DNA of 64,000 nt from Viridibacillus arenosi. GTDB taxonomy: Bacteria; Bacillota; Bacilli; Bacillales_A; Planococcaceae. Positions 38,939 through 48,509 of the stretch are shown here, in pieces. The notes under the pieces were generated by a model. That model searched no databases. It was not told the DNA's origin and worked only from the letters and a program-made list of their open reading frames with translations. A program made the translations under genes and the position numbers. Positions within the stretch are counted from its first letter, which is position 1, and every line of letters begins with the position of its first letter. The stretch spans positions 1-64,000 of the forward strand of contig NZ_MSPW01000013.1 in the NCBI RefSeq assembly GCF_001955655.1, in the 5' to 3' direction.

Positions 38939-39130
38939 TATTCCAGCAAGTTTTCTACAAATAATAATGTAACTATTATTTTGCACTCTAAATCCTACTG
39001 AAGTGTACAACTTACGTACATATAATGCATTGGTAAAATGGTAATCCATAAATTAGACTTATGTTGAAGCAAAATATCATGTATACTGGTAGTTAATGAA
39101 TCTTTAATAATGGTAGAGAGGAGTTTTATC

Positions 39131-39265
39131 ATGGGTACATTTATAGTAACAGTATTAGGATTTTCAGCACTTATCCTAATCACTGGTGGAATCCTTATTC
39201 ACTATTTACTAGTAGGATTAGATACTTCAACTGCAACTCTTGTTGATCCAAAACCAAAAAACTAA
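39131..39265 (+). CDS. 44-residue single-span membrane protein
   Basis: Starts MGTFIVTVLGFSALI, has one hydrophobic span (residues 3-28) and a polar C-terminal tail ending DPKPKN. GAGAGGAG is ten bases before ATG, and a terminator follows 11 bp after the stop, so it is a real monocistronic gene. I do not recognise a family. Small proteins of this form often modulate membrane complexes; the mreBH neighbour is divergent in function and gives no proof. Confidence 0.75.
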   Translation: MGTFIVTVLGFSALILITGGILIHYLLVGLDTSTATLVDPKPKN

Positions 39266-39275
39266 CTTTTAATCC

Positions 39276-39307
39276 AAAACAGTTACTAATAAGTAACTGT
39301 TTTTTTA
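39276..39307 (+). terminator. terminator of the 44-residue protein gene
   Basis: AAACAGTTAC/GTAACTGTTT stem followed by a T run. Confidence 0.9.
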
Positions 39308-39505
39308 TATTTTCCTCACAATTTTGTAACAAACTTGTGACATAATGAAACTAATTACCTATATTTTTACCAAAAAATGATTATCAAAAAATACTAATTT
39401 CACATATTTCCTTAATACGATTTACAACTTCCAAAATGTAACATATGTGTTTTATCGTTTTTCCTCTATACTTATGAGGCAATGTTATAAGGGAGGAAGT
39501 ATACA

Positions 39506-40513
39506 ATGTTTTCAACAACTGCAATTGGAATCGATCTTGGCACAGCCAATACGTTAGTATATACAAAAAACAAAGGAATTTTATTAAATGAACCATCAGT
39601 TATTTCAGTAAATACAACTACAAATGAAGTTATCGCAATCGGTACTGAAGCGAAGAATATGATCGGTAAAACGCCCGCGAATATTCAAGCAATCCGTCCC
39701 CTTCGCGATGGTGTCATTGCCGACTTTGATATGACTACCGAAATGATTAAAGTCATTATGCAAAAGGTCGGAAAAATTATAGGTGGCTCAATCCGTAAAC
39801 CAAGTGTAATTGTCTGCACTCCCTCAGGAGCTACTTCAGTTGAGCGCTTAGCTATAAAAGATGCTGTTAAACAATGTGGAGCTAAAGAAGTCTTCTTAAT
39901 CGAGGAACCAGTTGCTGCTGCAATTGGTGCTGATCTTCCCGTTAGTGAACCTATCGCAAGTGTCATCGTTGATATCGGTGGAGGAACAACAGAGGTCGGA
40001 ATCATTTCATTTGGTGGTGTTGTTACTTCAAACACTATGAAACTAGGTGGCGACCGAATGAATGATGAGATTATTCATTTTGCACGTAAGGAATATAGCG
40101 TGCTAATCGGTGAACATACTGCTGAGAATATTAAGAAAGAAATTGGTTATGCTTTAATTCAACATGATAAAGAGTTCATGGAAGTACGTGGTAGAGATAT
40201 AGTAACTGGTTTACCAAAAACGATCACTTTAAATTCAGAAGAAATTCAAGGTTGCCTTAAAGAATCTCTTCTTTCAATCTTAGAGGTTATTCGTAGAACA
40301 TTAGAAAGCTGCCCACCAGAGTTATCCGGAGATATTGTAGACCGAGGTGTTGTGTTAACAGGTGGCGGTTCTCTATTAAAAGGTATGCCTGAATGGCTTT
40401 CAGATGAACTACTTGTTCCTGTTATTCTAGCTCCATCACCATTAGAATCTGTTGCAATTGGTACTGGACGTTCTCTAGATACAATGAACCTTTTACAAAA
40501 ATTGAATTCTTAA
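39506..40513 (+). CDS. mreBH: MreBH-like bacterial actin
   Basis: A 335-residue actin-fold ATPase. Phosphate and nucleotide motifs are [48 protein letters not shown] and [11 protein letters not shown]. The length equals that of B. subtilis MreBH and the N-terminus resembles it more than Mbl or MreB; there are no mreC/mreD genes next to it. It positions cell-wall synthesis and lytic enzymes along the cell cylinder. GGGAGGAAGTATACA precedes ATG. Confidence 0.85.
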   Translation: MFSTTAIGIDLGTANTLVYTKNKGILLNEPSVISVNTTTNEVIAIGTEAKNMIGKTPANIQAIRPLRDGVIADFDMTTEMIKVIMQKVGKIIGGSIRKPSVIVCTPSGATSVERLAIKDAVKQCGAKEVFLIEEPVAAAIGADLPVSEPIASVIVDIGGGTTEVGIISFGGVVTSNTMKLGGDRMNDEIIHFARKEYSVLIGEHTAENIKKEIGYALIQHDKEFMEVRGRDIVTGLPKTITLNSEEIQGCLKESLLSILEVIRRTLESCPPELSGDIVDRGVVLTGGGSLLKGMPEWLSDELLVPVILAPSPLESVAIGTGRSLDTMNLLQKLNS

Positions 40514-40585
40514 ATTCGTGAAAACTTATTCTCTTTTCTGAATAGTTATTCTAAAATAAGTATGTAAGGAAAGGGGAACTTTTTA

Positions 40586-41146
40586 ATGTCTATAATAAAT
40601 GAGATTCTTACATTCAATGAAGCCTTTGTAGAAGAAAAGCAATATGAGCCTTTTATTACAAGTAAATTTCCAGATAAGCATTTTGTTATTTTAACATGCA
40701 TGGATACTCGCCTTGTGGAACTATTACCAAAAGCAATGAATTTACGTAATGGCGATGTCAAAATCGTTAAAAGTGCAGGTGCAACATTAAACCATCCATT
40801 TGGTGGTATTATGCGCAGTCTACTTGTTGCAATTTATGAGTTACAAGCAGATGAGATTTTTGTCATTGGGCACTACGATTGTGGTATGAGTGCAGTTAAC
40901 CCTGACAACATGTTAGCTAAAATGGTTGATCGTGGTGTTTCTCAAGATACCATTGATCTTCTAAATTACTCTGGTGCAAACTTACATGACTGGTTAAGAG
41001 GCTTTGATGATGTAACTGAAAACGTACGAAATAGTGTTGAGATGATTCGAAGTCATCCTTTAGTTATCGACTCTATTCCCGTTCACGGTTTAGTAATTGA
41101 CCCAAGTACAGGACGTCTTGATGTAGTTGAAGACGGTTCAAAATAA
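40586..41146 (+). CDS. Beta-type carbonic anhydrase
   Basis: A 186-residue CO2/bicarbonate-converting enzyme. Zinc ligands and the Asp-Arg dyad are in TCMDTRLVELLPKAM (Cys, Asp, Arg) and VIGHYDCGMSA (His, Cys). Size and motif spacing match the YtiB-like clade of Firmicutes. AAGGAAAGGGG precedes ATG. It follows mreBH by 72 bp and ends at its own terminator. Confidence 0.92.
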   Translation: MSIINEILTFNEAFVEEKQYEPFITSKFPDKHFVILTCMDTRLVELLPKAMNLRNGDVKIVKSAGATLNHPFGGIMRSLLVAIYELQADEIFVIGHYDCGMSAVNPDNMLAKMVDRGVSQDTIDLLNYSGANLHDWLRGFDDVTENVRNSVEMIRSHPLVIDSIPVHGLVIDPSTGRLDVVEDGSK

Positions 41147-41159
41147 TTGATATGACAAA

Positions 41160-41192
41160 AAGCGAGAGTCACCTGTTAAGTGACCCTCGCTT
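41160..41192 (+). terminator. terminator of the carbonic anhydrase gene
   Basis: AAGCGAGAGTCAC pairs with GTGACCCTCGCTT (one mismatch) and is followed by CTTCTTTTTC. Confidence 0.82.
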
Positions 41193-41308
41193 CTTCTTTT
41201 TCGAACAGAAATCGACGTATTTCCCAGGAAATGATTCGCTAATTATTTCATTCCGTACAGCATCCCTCTGACAGTACTTTTCCATCTCCGCCAGACGGCC
41301 TTACCCTT

Positions 41309-41854
41309 TCAAAATTCATCATCTATATAAGAATACAAATAATGATCTTCCCAGTTTCCGTTAATGTACAGTAGCTTTCTTAATAATCCTTCTCGCTGGA
41401 ATCCTGTTTTCTCTAAAACGCGGACAGAGCCAATGTTCTTAGGCGATACGTAAGCTTCTACTCGATGTAGCGACAAATCTTCAAAGCCAAATTTAACTAC
41501 TAGCTCTAGCGCCTCAGATGCAATTCCTTGTCCAATATAACGTTTATCTACTGAATAACCGACAAAAGCACTTGCAAATGGTAATCTCTTGATAGAATAA
41601 ATCGATATATGTCCTACAAGATCCGACGTTCCCATTGCAAATATTGCAAAACTATACTCACGGTTGAGTCTCATACGCTGAATAGACTCAATAATCTTCT
41701 TTCTTTGAGTGTGTTCTGTATAAAACTCATCCTCATGTAATGGCTCATAGATCGACCAATAGCGCTTATTACGCTTAACTAGATTTGTGAATGCCGAAAC
41801 ATCGGCTTCCTCTAATGTTCGTAAATAGCAGCGATTTCCTTCAAGAAACACCAT
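41309..41854 (-). CDS. GNAT N-acetyltransferase, RimJ/RimL-like
   Basis: A 181-residue acetyltransferase. Acetyl-CoA motif VDKRYIGQGIASEALEL, then HRVEAYVSPKNIGSVRVLEKTGF typical of the RimJ/RimL/YjcK group that acetylates protein N-termini or small amines. The gene begins 6 bp after the oligoendopeptidase stop, so the two are co-transcribed. Substrate unknown. Confidence 0.88.
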   Translation of the reverse strand: MVFLEGNRCYLRTLEEADVSAFTNLVKRNKRYWSIYEPLHEDEFYTEHTQRKKIIESIQRMRLNREYSFAIFAMGTSDLVGHISIYSIKRLPFASAFVGYSVDKRYIGQGIASEALELVVKFGFEDLSLHRVEAYVSPKNIGSVRVLEKTGFQREGLLRKLLYINGNWEDHYLYSYIDDEF

Positions 41855-41860
41855 GTCAGA

Positions 41861-43651
41861 TCACCCTTTTTGAGTGGTTAATTCTAAAAACTGTTCAACA
41901 TCCTGTTCACATATACGAATTCCCTTTTCCCAGAATGCCTTTTCTGTAATATCCTCACCTAAATGTTTCATCGCTAAATCTTCTACAGACATAACAGCTG
42001 TATCTTGTAATAAAGCGATATATTTATCTTCAAAACTACTACCTTCTTCTTTCGCCTTAGCATAAATACTTAATGAGAATAAATAGCCAAATGTATATGG
42101 GAAATTATAAAATGGCACGCTTGTCATATAGAAGTGCAATTTTGAAGCCCAGAAATGGGGATGAGCAACATTTAGCGCACCTGCATAAGCTTCTTTTTGT
42201 GCTTCTTCCATTATTTCATTCAAGCGTTGAGCTGGTACAATTCCTTCTTTACGTTCTTCATAAAAACGTGTTTCGAATAAGAATCGAGCATGAATATTCA
42301 TGAAGAATGCGACACTGCGCTGAATTTTATCTTCAAGTAATGCTATTTTTTCATCTACCGAGTTTGCTTCTTGAACAGCTGCATCTGCAACAATCATTTC
42401 AGCAAATGTAGAAGCTGTTTCTGCTACACCCATTGCATAGCCAGTATTCAAAGTATGAATCGGACGTAATGCATACGAATGGAATGCATGACCTAATTCA
42501 TGTGCTAATGTTGCAACATTAGACATAGTACCACTATAAGTCATGAAAATTCGTGATTCTTTCGTTAATGGTAAACCAGTACAAAATCCACCTGGACGTT
42601 TATTTGGGCGATTTTCTGCTTCAATCCATCCGTTTTCAATTGCATTTGTAGCGAAGGTTTCTAGCTTCTTGCCGAAACGTCCGAAATTTTTAATGACAAA
42701 TGCTGCGCCTTCTTGATAAGAAATCGTCTCAGTTGATGCAGTAATTGGGGCATCTAAGTTAAACCAATCCATTGTACTTGTATTTAACAGCTCTGCCTTA
42801 CGCTTTAAATATTCAACGAAAGGTGCTTTATGATCTGTAATTGCACCCCACATTGCATCAATCGTTTCAGGTTGCATACGGTTAGTTTGAAGTGGCTCTT
42901 GTAATACCGAATCCCAACCTCTTTTTTTGTATGTAGCTAATCGGAACCCTGCTATATGATTCAACGTTTTTGCAAAGAATTCCTCTTTTTCAGTCCATGT
43001 TTTTTCAAGCGCTTCATAAGCAGCTTGACGCACTGTAGCATCTGGATGTGAACTTAAGTTATTCGCTTGGCCTACCGAAAGCTCTTTTTCCTCACCATCA
43101 ATTGTAAAAGGAATTTTAATATCGCTAATCAATAGATCATACATTTCTCCCCAAGCATTATAACCATCTACTTTTAATGCAGAAATAATATTCTCTTCCT
43201 GCTCAGAAAGTTTTAATTTAGTTTCATCTCGCCATTCATTTAAAGTGAAATTGAATTGTGATAACTCCTCAGTAGTTAGTAAATCTGTCCACTTTTCTTC
43301 TTCTATGCCACTTAATACTTGTTGAAATTGCAATTTAATCGGTGCAAAATTCGCAGCTAATGATGAAATTTCACCACGTAGTAAAGATGCTTTTTTATCA
43401 GTCATATCTTGCGCTTGTAAACAAGATACAAATGAACCTGCTTGCCCCATATTAATATATACTTCTTTCATTAGTTCTAGAACATTTAAAATGGATTTTG
43501 CATCTTCTGCCACAATACTTGAAACTGCATTTTGAAGTTCTTCTAATTCAACTTGGATTCTGTCTAATTGGATTCTTAATTCTTCTGAATTGCTACCTCC
43601 TGTAAATACGGACTCTAAATCCCATACTTCTGGGAATTTTTTGTTTGTCAT
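41861..43651 (-). CDS. pepF: Oligoendopeptidase F-type M3 metallopeptidase
   Basis: A 596-residue cytoplasmic zinc peptidase. The active site is HELGHAFHSYAL, with a further Glu ligand in GVAETASTFAEMIV. The long N-terminal helical part (about 1-200) closes over the substrate cleft. It degrades peptides of roughly 7-17 residues. It fits the peptide uptake and aminopeptidase genes elsewhere in the window. GGAGGTCGGAAT precedes ATG. Confidence 0.93.
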   Translation of the reverse strand: MTNKKFPEVWDLESVFTGGSNSEELRIQLDRIQVELEELQNAVSSIVAEDAKSILNVLELMKEVYINMGQAGSFVSCLQAQDMTDKKASLLRGEISSLAANFAPIKLQFQQVLSGIEEEKWTDLLTTEELSQFNFTLNEWRDETKLKLSEQEENIISALKVDGYNAWGEMYDLLISDIKIPFTIDGEEKELSVGQANNLSSHPDATVRQAAYEALEKTWTEKEEFFAKTLNHIAGFRLATYKKRGWDSVLQEPLQTNRMQPETIDAMWGAITDHKAPFVEYLKRKAELLNTSTMDWFNLDAPITASTETISYQEGAAFVIKNFGRFGKKLETFATNAIENGWIEAENRPNKRPGGFCTGLPLTKESRIFMTYSGTMSNVATLAHELGHAFHSYALRPIHTLNTGYAMGVAETASTFAEMIVADAAVQEANSVDEKIALLEDKIQRSVAFFMNIHARFLFETRFYEERKEGIVPAQRLNEIMEEAQKEAYAGALNVAHPHFWASKLHFYMTSVPFYNFPYTFGYLFSLSIYAKAKEEGSSFEDKYIALLQDTAVMSVEDLAMKHLGEDITEKAFWEKGIRICEQDVEQFLELTTQKG

Positions 43652-43714
43652 ATTCCGACCTCCATTACTAAATTATCTTACATATTCAGTATAATACTTC
43701 TGGACACGAAATAG

Positions 43715-44485
43715 TTAGACTTCTTCGCTAATAGTTTCCGAGGGATCAGTAATTTTTAATCCTCTAAGTTCACATTCTCTTGTAACATGTGCGATTATTT
43801 CTTTTAACACTTGAATTCGTGCGTAATTTTTATCATCACCTGATATTAAAATCCATGGTGCATGAGGTTTATCGGTCTTCTTGAACATATCATTTGCTGC
43901 TTCAACATAAAGTGGCCACTTGTCACGATTGCGCCAATCTTCATCTGTAAGCTTCCATTTTTTATAGGGATCTTCTTGTCGTTCTTTAAATCGATTTAAT
44001 TGTTCTTCATTTGACACTTGAATCCAGAATTTCGCTACGATATAGTTATCATCTGTAAGTAGTTTTTCAAATCGGTTAATTTCTTCGTAGGCACGTTGCC
44101 ATTCTTCTTGTTTAGCAAAGCCTTCAATACGTTCTACTAGTACTCGTCCATACCATGAACGATCGAAAATGCCGATTTGCCCTTTGTAAGGTAGGCGCGT
44201 CCAAAAGCGATGTAGATAGTTATATTTTAGTTCGAAGGGTTGCGGTGCGGCAATTGGATGTACGATATATCCACGAGGATCCAGTCGTTGTGTTAAACGT
44301 TTAATCGCTCCACCTTTACCAGCTGCGTCCATCCCTTCAAAGGCTAACACAAGCCCTATATTATGATTGAACAAGAACTGTTGAATATTTAATAGTTCAA
44401 ATTGTAATTTTTTTAGTTCCTTTTTGTAGGAAGGTTTATCGTTTAGATGTTTGTCTAATTTTATATCTTCAATGCGTTTACTCAC
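43715..44485 (-). CDS. Polyphosphate kinase 2 family protein
   Basis: A 256-residue PPK2 enzyme, transferring phosphate between polyphosphate and nucleotides. Walker A FEGMDAAGKGGAIKRL and Walker B/lid GIFDRSWYGRVLVERIE are present; the tail includes RIQVLKEIIAHV. GTG at 44485 lies eight bases after AGGAG and is preferred over the in-frame GTG nine bases upstream. The single domain length fits class I/III PPK2; nucleotide preference (AMP, ADP or GDP) cannot be told. Confidence 0.92.
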   Translation of the reverse strand: MSKRIEDIKLDKHLNDKPSYKKELKKLQFELLNIQQFLFNHNIGLVLAFEGMDAAGKGGAIKRLTQRLDPRGYIVHPIAAPQPFELKYNYLHRFWTRLPYKGQIGIFDRSWYGRVLVERIEGFAKQEEWQRAYEEINRFEKLLTDDNYIVAKFWIQVSNEEQLNRFKERQEDPYKKWKLTDEDWRNRDKWPLYVEAANDMFKKTDKPHAPWILISGDDKNYARIQVLKEIIAHVTRECELRGLKITDPSETISEEV

Positions 44486-44705
44486 TTTAACCACTCCTTT
44501 TACTTTTATACTATTATTTTACAGCAAATTGTACTGAAATGATATTTGTTGTTCTAACTAATCGAATGTATACTTTATACATATACATTAAAATCGGAAG
44601 ATATTGTTTGTATATATACGCAATTTTATCGAGATTCTTTTCTACTTCAGAGTGCAACAACATTCAGATTTTTATACTATTCCCAACATGAAGGAGGAGA
44701 TTTTA

Positions 44706-45434
44706 TTGGGGAGATTGATTATTATTACCATCGCTTATATTGCAATGGTAACCGTAAACTTAGCTGCTAATATTCTTCCACTAAATGGTCAAACTACTGG
44801 CGAAATCTCCGACAGTTATACGGTTCTTTTCACTCCAGCACGATATGTTTTTACTATTTGGGGCTTTATATACATAACTTTAGCTTACTGGATTTATAAA
44901 CATTGGTTCAATCATCAGATAAAGAACACGATTTCTATTCAACAAACATTGTTATTTACAGCCAGTTCACTACTTAATGTTTTGTGGATTTTCCTGTGGC
45001 ATTATAATTACTTCCAACTTACTGTTGTTGTAATGCTACTATTATTATCTTGTTTAGCACTTCTATATTTCTCATATAGTAATGATGAACAAACATGGTC
45101 AAAGCGCATACCCATTTCCATTTACTTTGCTTGGATTTGCGTAGCAACAATAACAAATATCTCTTTCGTTTTAACGTCTAATCATTGGAATGGCTTAGGT
45201 TTAAGTAATCCTTTGTGGGCTGTTATTATGCTTACTCTAGGTACCGCTATTGCACTTCATATTCGTTTCCACCATTATGATATTTATTTTCCTATCGTCT
45301 TCATTTGGGCTTATATAGGGATTGCGATAAAAAATGGCTTTGAGGAATTACTAGTAACGACCGCAGCACTTTTTTTAAGTGGCGTCTTATTGGCAGGAAT
45401 CTTATTTATAAAAAAACAAAAGCCTTCTAAATAA
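44706..45434 (+). CDS. TspO/MBR-related membrane protein (YtaB-like)
   Basis: A 242-residue polytopic protein with about seven hydrophobic segments. The TTG at 44706 follows AAGGAGGAG by six bases; the longer frame from 44604 lacks a ribosome site. The segment FTPARYVFTIWGFIYITLAY and the NVLWIFLWHYNYF stretch match the tryptophan-rich sensory/TspO-related group found in Bacillus. Tetrapyrrole binding is known for true TspO proteins, but this enlarged relative is less certain. Confidence 0.75.
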   Translation: MGRLIIITIAYIAMVTVNLAANILPLNGQTTGEISDSYTVLFTPARYVFTIWGFIYITLAYWIYKHWFNHQIKNTISIQQTLLFTASSLLNVLWIFLWHYNYFQLTVVVMLLLLSCLALLYFSYSNDEQTWSKRIPISIYFAWICVATITNISFVLTSNHWNGLGLSNPLWAVIMLTLGTAIALHIRFHHYDIYFPIVFIWAYIGIAIKNGFEELLVTTAALFLSGVLLAGILFIKKQKPSK

Positions 45435-45445
45435 CTGTAGAAAAC

Positions 45446-45486
45446 AAAAAAAGCCTCCCTTGAAGAAAATTCAAGGGAGGCTTTTT
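45446..45486. terminator. bidirectional terminator
   Basis: AAAAAGCCTCCCTTGAA/TTCAAGGGAGGCTTTTT stem between the convergent TspO-like and methionine aminopeptidase genes. Confidence 0.93.
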
Positions 45487-45493
45487 CATTATT

Positions 45494-46246
45494 TTAGTCT
45501 AATTTAGTTGTAATAATAGGTTCACCATCTGTTACGATGATTGTATGTTCATATTGAGCAACTAGTGATTTGTCAGGCGTTATAAATGTCCAACCATCAC
45601 CTGCTTCAACGATATGTTCTGCTTTTTGAGAGATGAACGGTTCAACAGCTAAAACCATACCTTCTTTTAAAATGGTGCGATCCCATGCATCAAAATAATT
45701 TAATACATGTTGTGGATCTTCATGAAGTGAACGGCCAATGCCATGACCTGTTAAGTTCATAATAACTGCTAAACCGTTTGCCTTCGCTTCACGTTCGACC
45801 GCTTTACCAATTTGGTTTAAACGTGCACCTGGTTTTACTTTCGTCATCGCACGATCAAATGCGCTTTCTGCAACTTGACAAAGTTTATCGATTTCTGGGT
45901 AAGATCCTTCACCTACAACAAATGACACGCCAGTATCTGCAAAATAGCCATTAACATGACCTGAAACGTCAATATTAATAAGGTCTCCCTCTTTTAGAGT
46001 AAGGTTCCCTGGAATGCCGTGTGCAACTTGTTCGTTCACACTTATGCATGTATATCCTGGAAAATCATATTCACTTTTAGGTCCTGAAACGGCTCCATTT
46101 TCTTCAAATAAACGGCCACCAATTTCATCTAATTCTTTAGTTGTAATTCCTGGTTTTGTTGCTGCCTTCATCGCTTCACGGATTTGGGCCATCACACGTC
46201 CAGCTTTTTTCAATCCTGCAATATCCTCTTGAGTTATAGCTATCAT
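45494..46246 (-). CDS. map: Methionine aminopeptidase type I (MapB-like)
   Basis: A 250-residue enzyme that removes the initiator Met. Metal ligands are visible: Asp in INIDVSGHVNGYFADTG, His in LTGHGIGRSLHEDP, Glu in VLAVEPF and EHTIIV. There is no N-terminal zinc finger. The sequence resembles the second Bacillus enzyme (MapB/YflG) rather than the ribosomal-operon copy, so a paralogue probably exists elsewhere. AAGGGATCGTATAAA precedes ATG. Confidence 0.93.
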   Translation of the reverse strand: MIAITQEDIAGLKKAGRVMAQIREAMKAATKPGITTKELDEIGGRLFEENGAVSGPKSEYDFPGYTCISVNEQVAHGIPGNLTLKEGDLINIDVSGHVNGYFADTGVSFVVGEGSYPEIDKLCQVAESAFDRAMTKVKPGARLNQIGKAVEREAKANGLAVIMNLTGHGIGRSLHEDPQHVLNYFDAWDRTILKEGMVLAVEPFISQKAEHIVEAGDGWTFITPDKSLVAQYEHTIIVTDGEPIITTKLD

Positions 46247-46416
46247 TTTATACGATCCCTTCTTCTCATATGTCTACTCTCTACTATAACACTTTTTTCG
46301 CAAAATGAAGAACATGAAAATCGCGTATATAGCTATTTCAAATGTCTATATATTTAGAATAATTTTATTTAGTTCTTATGTTTAACATATGAAATTACAT
46401 AACTGAAAGTACTAAA

Positions 46417-46447
46417 AGAGGACTCCATCTATAAGGAATCCTCTTTT
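46417..46447 (-). terminator. terminator of thiT
   Basis: GAGGATTCC/GGAGTCCTC stem with one wobble, followed on the minus strand by TTTTAG and lying next to the thiT stop. Confidence 0.8.
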
Positions 46448-46449
46448 TT

Positions 46450-47010
46450 TTAATTTTTTTGTTGTAATAATCGCGGTGCTGAAGTAAATAAAAGTACAGC
46501 TACAACCGCTGTTAGTATAGTAGCTGGCAACATATACGTACCATTATAAATTATAGAATACAAATAAACATTTTGGTCACCTGCATATTCGCTAAAGAAG
46601 ACAATCCCTGCTGTAGTATGAGCAATATACCTCAATAAACCACCTAGAGTTGTACCGAGCACAATATACAAAGTCATTGCTTTTTTGTTTAATTGCTTAC
46701 TCGCTGCAAAAACTAGATGTCTCACAACACCAGCTAGACCGACTACAGTAAATGCTATAAAGTAATCGATAAATCCCTGAACAGGTGTGAAAATTGAAGC
46801 ACCCATCGCCACTTGCAATAAACCAATTAAAAACCCGGTAATTAAACCACCCGATACACCCCATCGGAATGCCATTAATACAATTGGTACCATAACAAGA
46901 CTAATAGAACCACCTTGAGCCCATAGCTTAAATGATAACTGATCCAAAATTAAGCCGATTGCAGAAAAAATTGCAATCTCGATTAAAAACAACAATCTCT
47001 TTTTGTTCAA
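46450..47010 (-). CDS. thiT: ThiT, thiamine-binding subunit of an ECF transporter
   Basis: A 186-residue membrane protein with six spans. The family residues are in FKLWAQGGSISLVMVPIVLMAF-like segment (SFKLWAQGGSISLVMVP), GFLIGLLQVAMG and LRYIAHTTAGIVFF. The start is TTG at 47010, nine bases after GGGAGG; upstream codons lie in the riboswitch leader. It binds thiamine with high affinity and uses the shared EcfAA'T module encoded elsewhere. Controlled by the TPP riboswitch just upstream. Confidence 0.93.
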   Translation of the reverse strand: MNKKRLLFLIEIAIFSAIGLILDQLSFKLWAQGGSISLVMVPIVLMAFRWGVSGGLITGFLIGLLQVAMGASIFTPVQGFIDYFIAFTVVGLAGVVRHLVFAASKQLNKKAMTLYIVLGTTLGGLLRYIAHTTAGIVFFSEYAGDQNVYLYSIIYNGTYMLPATILTAVVAVLLFTSAPRLLQQKN

Positions 47011-47104
47011 AATAAATATCCTCCCGTAGTTCTGATGTAGAACACACAAGACCTAAACGTATCCCATTTGTAAATGGGCTCTAGATAGTAAAACTTTTGG
47101 CAAC

Positions 47105-47137
47105 AAAAAAACGACATCAGGACAGGTCCTGACATCG
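47105..47137 (-). terminator. riboswitch-controlled terminator before thiT
   Basis: A 12-bp hairpin (47112-47123 with 47126-47137, two GU wobbles) followed on the minus strand by seven T. An alternative hairpin can form with the preceding CCGACAT. This is the expression platform of the TPP riboswitch. Confidence 0.88.
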
Positions 47138-47156
47138 GTTATATGTCGGTTTCTAT

Positions 47157-47246
47157 CCACATTCCTACGCAAGCATTAACTTACAGGTTCAAAGGGTTAG
47201 AACTTTGGGTTCACTCTCAGCCGACCATTTCGGCTCCCCTTGTGGT
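47157..47246 (-). promoter_or_regulatory. TPP (thi-box) riboswitch
   Basis: The minus strand carries the TPP aptamer pieces in order: ACAAGGGGAGCC, GGCTGAGAGTGAACC, ACCCTTTGAACCTG, GTTAATGC and GCGTAGGAATGTGG, with closing CCAC/GTGG pairing. Thiamine pyrophosphate binding should favour the downstream terminator and shut off thiT. Confidence 0.96.
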
Positions 47247-47396
47247 AAATACATCATTTAATTGTAATTGTAGAACACCCCTATTGTACTCAAACAATTC
47301 TTTTATTTCAATAGATTACTCTGAAATGAATGAGAGATTTCTTTCAAAACGTATATAATAAACAAAATGGAATTTAATTGAAGTGATTACAATTAG

Positions 47397-48458
47397 ATGA
47401 TTAGTTTACTTAAAAAGCTAATCATATATAAAAGTGATACTCCTACTGGCGCAAATGAAGCATTACAATTTTGTGCTAATTGGCTTGAGAAACAAGGTAT
47501 AGATGTTAACCTACATCAAAATAATGGATTTGATATTTTAACAGCTGAAATTGGACAAGGTGCAGATTGTCTTATCTGGAACGGCCATGTTGATGTCGTC
47601 CCAGCAGCAATTGAACAATATACCCCCTTTGTAGATGGTGATCTTTTATACGGACGTGGAGCTGCTGAAATGAAAGCCGGAGTTGCGGCGATGATGTTCA
47701 GCTTTGTAGAGTTATCTAATCAGCTGACAAGCTGCCTAGACGCCTTCAACTTCATCTGGTGACAGACGAAGAAATTGGCGGTGAAAATACCTCTGGTACG
47801 CTTGCTCGTAATGGCTACAATGGCCAATTTGTGGTGTACCTACACAAATGCAGATTGGTTTACAAGCAAAAGGCATTCTTCAATTCGAACTTCAATTTAA
47901 AGGTAAAGCATCACATGGTAGTCTTCCTTGGGAGGGGTTAAATGCCGTTTTACAAGCCCTGCAATTCCACTCAAACTGTTAGAATCACCAATAACAAATG
48001 CTCGTAATGTATTTTATGATTCTCCATCAATTAATTTGGCAACAATACAAGCAGGTGAACGTTTTAATGTCGTCCCAGATCAGTGCAATGTACGCTATTA
48101 TATTCGATACGTCCGAGGACAATCAGCAGAAGATATTCTAAATGAAATTCAAAAAATTCTCGATGATGAAAAAATATCAGCTGAAATAATTATTCACAGT
48201 ATTGCTCCTGCAGTTAAAACAGATGCTGATGATCCATTTGTTTTATCATTAATAAAAACAATGACAACAGTTTGCGACAAACAGGACATGCTATTTGGAC
48301 AACATGGATCTGCTGATACTCGATTTTATGCTGCAGATGGTGTAGGAGCCATCGAATTCGGACCGACTGGAGCAGATTGGCATGGTCCCACTGAATATGT
48401 CAGTATTTCATCTGTATACCGTTACGCAGATATAATAAAAGTACATGCATTGAGTTGA
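47397..48458 (+). pseudogene. M20-family peptidase/deacylase, decayed by frameshifts
   Basis: Homology to ArgE/DapE-type M20 metallopeptidases runs through three reading frames. Frame one has WNGHVDVVPA and YGRGAAEMKAGVAAMM (metal ligands His, Asp). After a shift near 47700-47740 comes HLVTDEEIGGENTSG; a second shift near 47840 leads to MQIGLQAKGILQFELQFKGK and ASHGSLPWEGLNAVLQ, and a third near 47965-47985 leads to NLATIQAGERFNVVPDQCNV. At least three indels are needed, so no active enzyme can be made. The ribosome site is weak. Sequencing error is less likely for three separate events but should be excluded. Confidence 0.88.
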
Positions 48459-48509
48459 ATCTTTTTGGGCTTTGTAGCGTAGATAATAATATGACTGGAG
48501 GTGCTTGGG

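Noticed and set aside
41193-41308. Small gene between carbonic anhydrase and the acetyltransferase
   Set aside because: No frame with start and ribosome site; only spacer sequence is seen.
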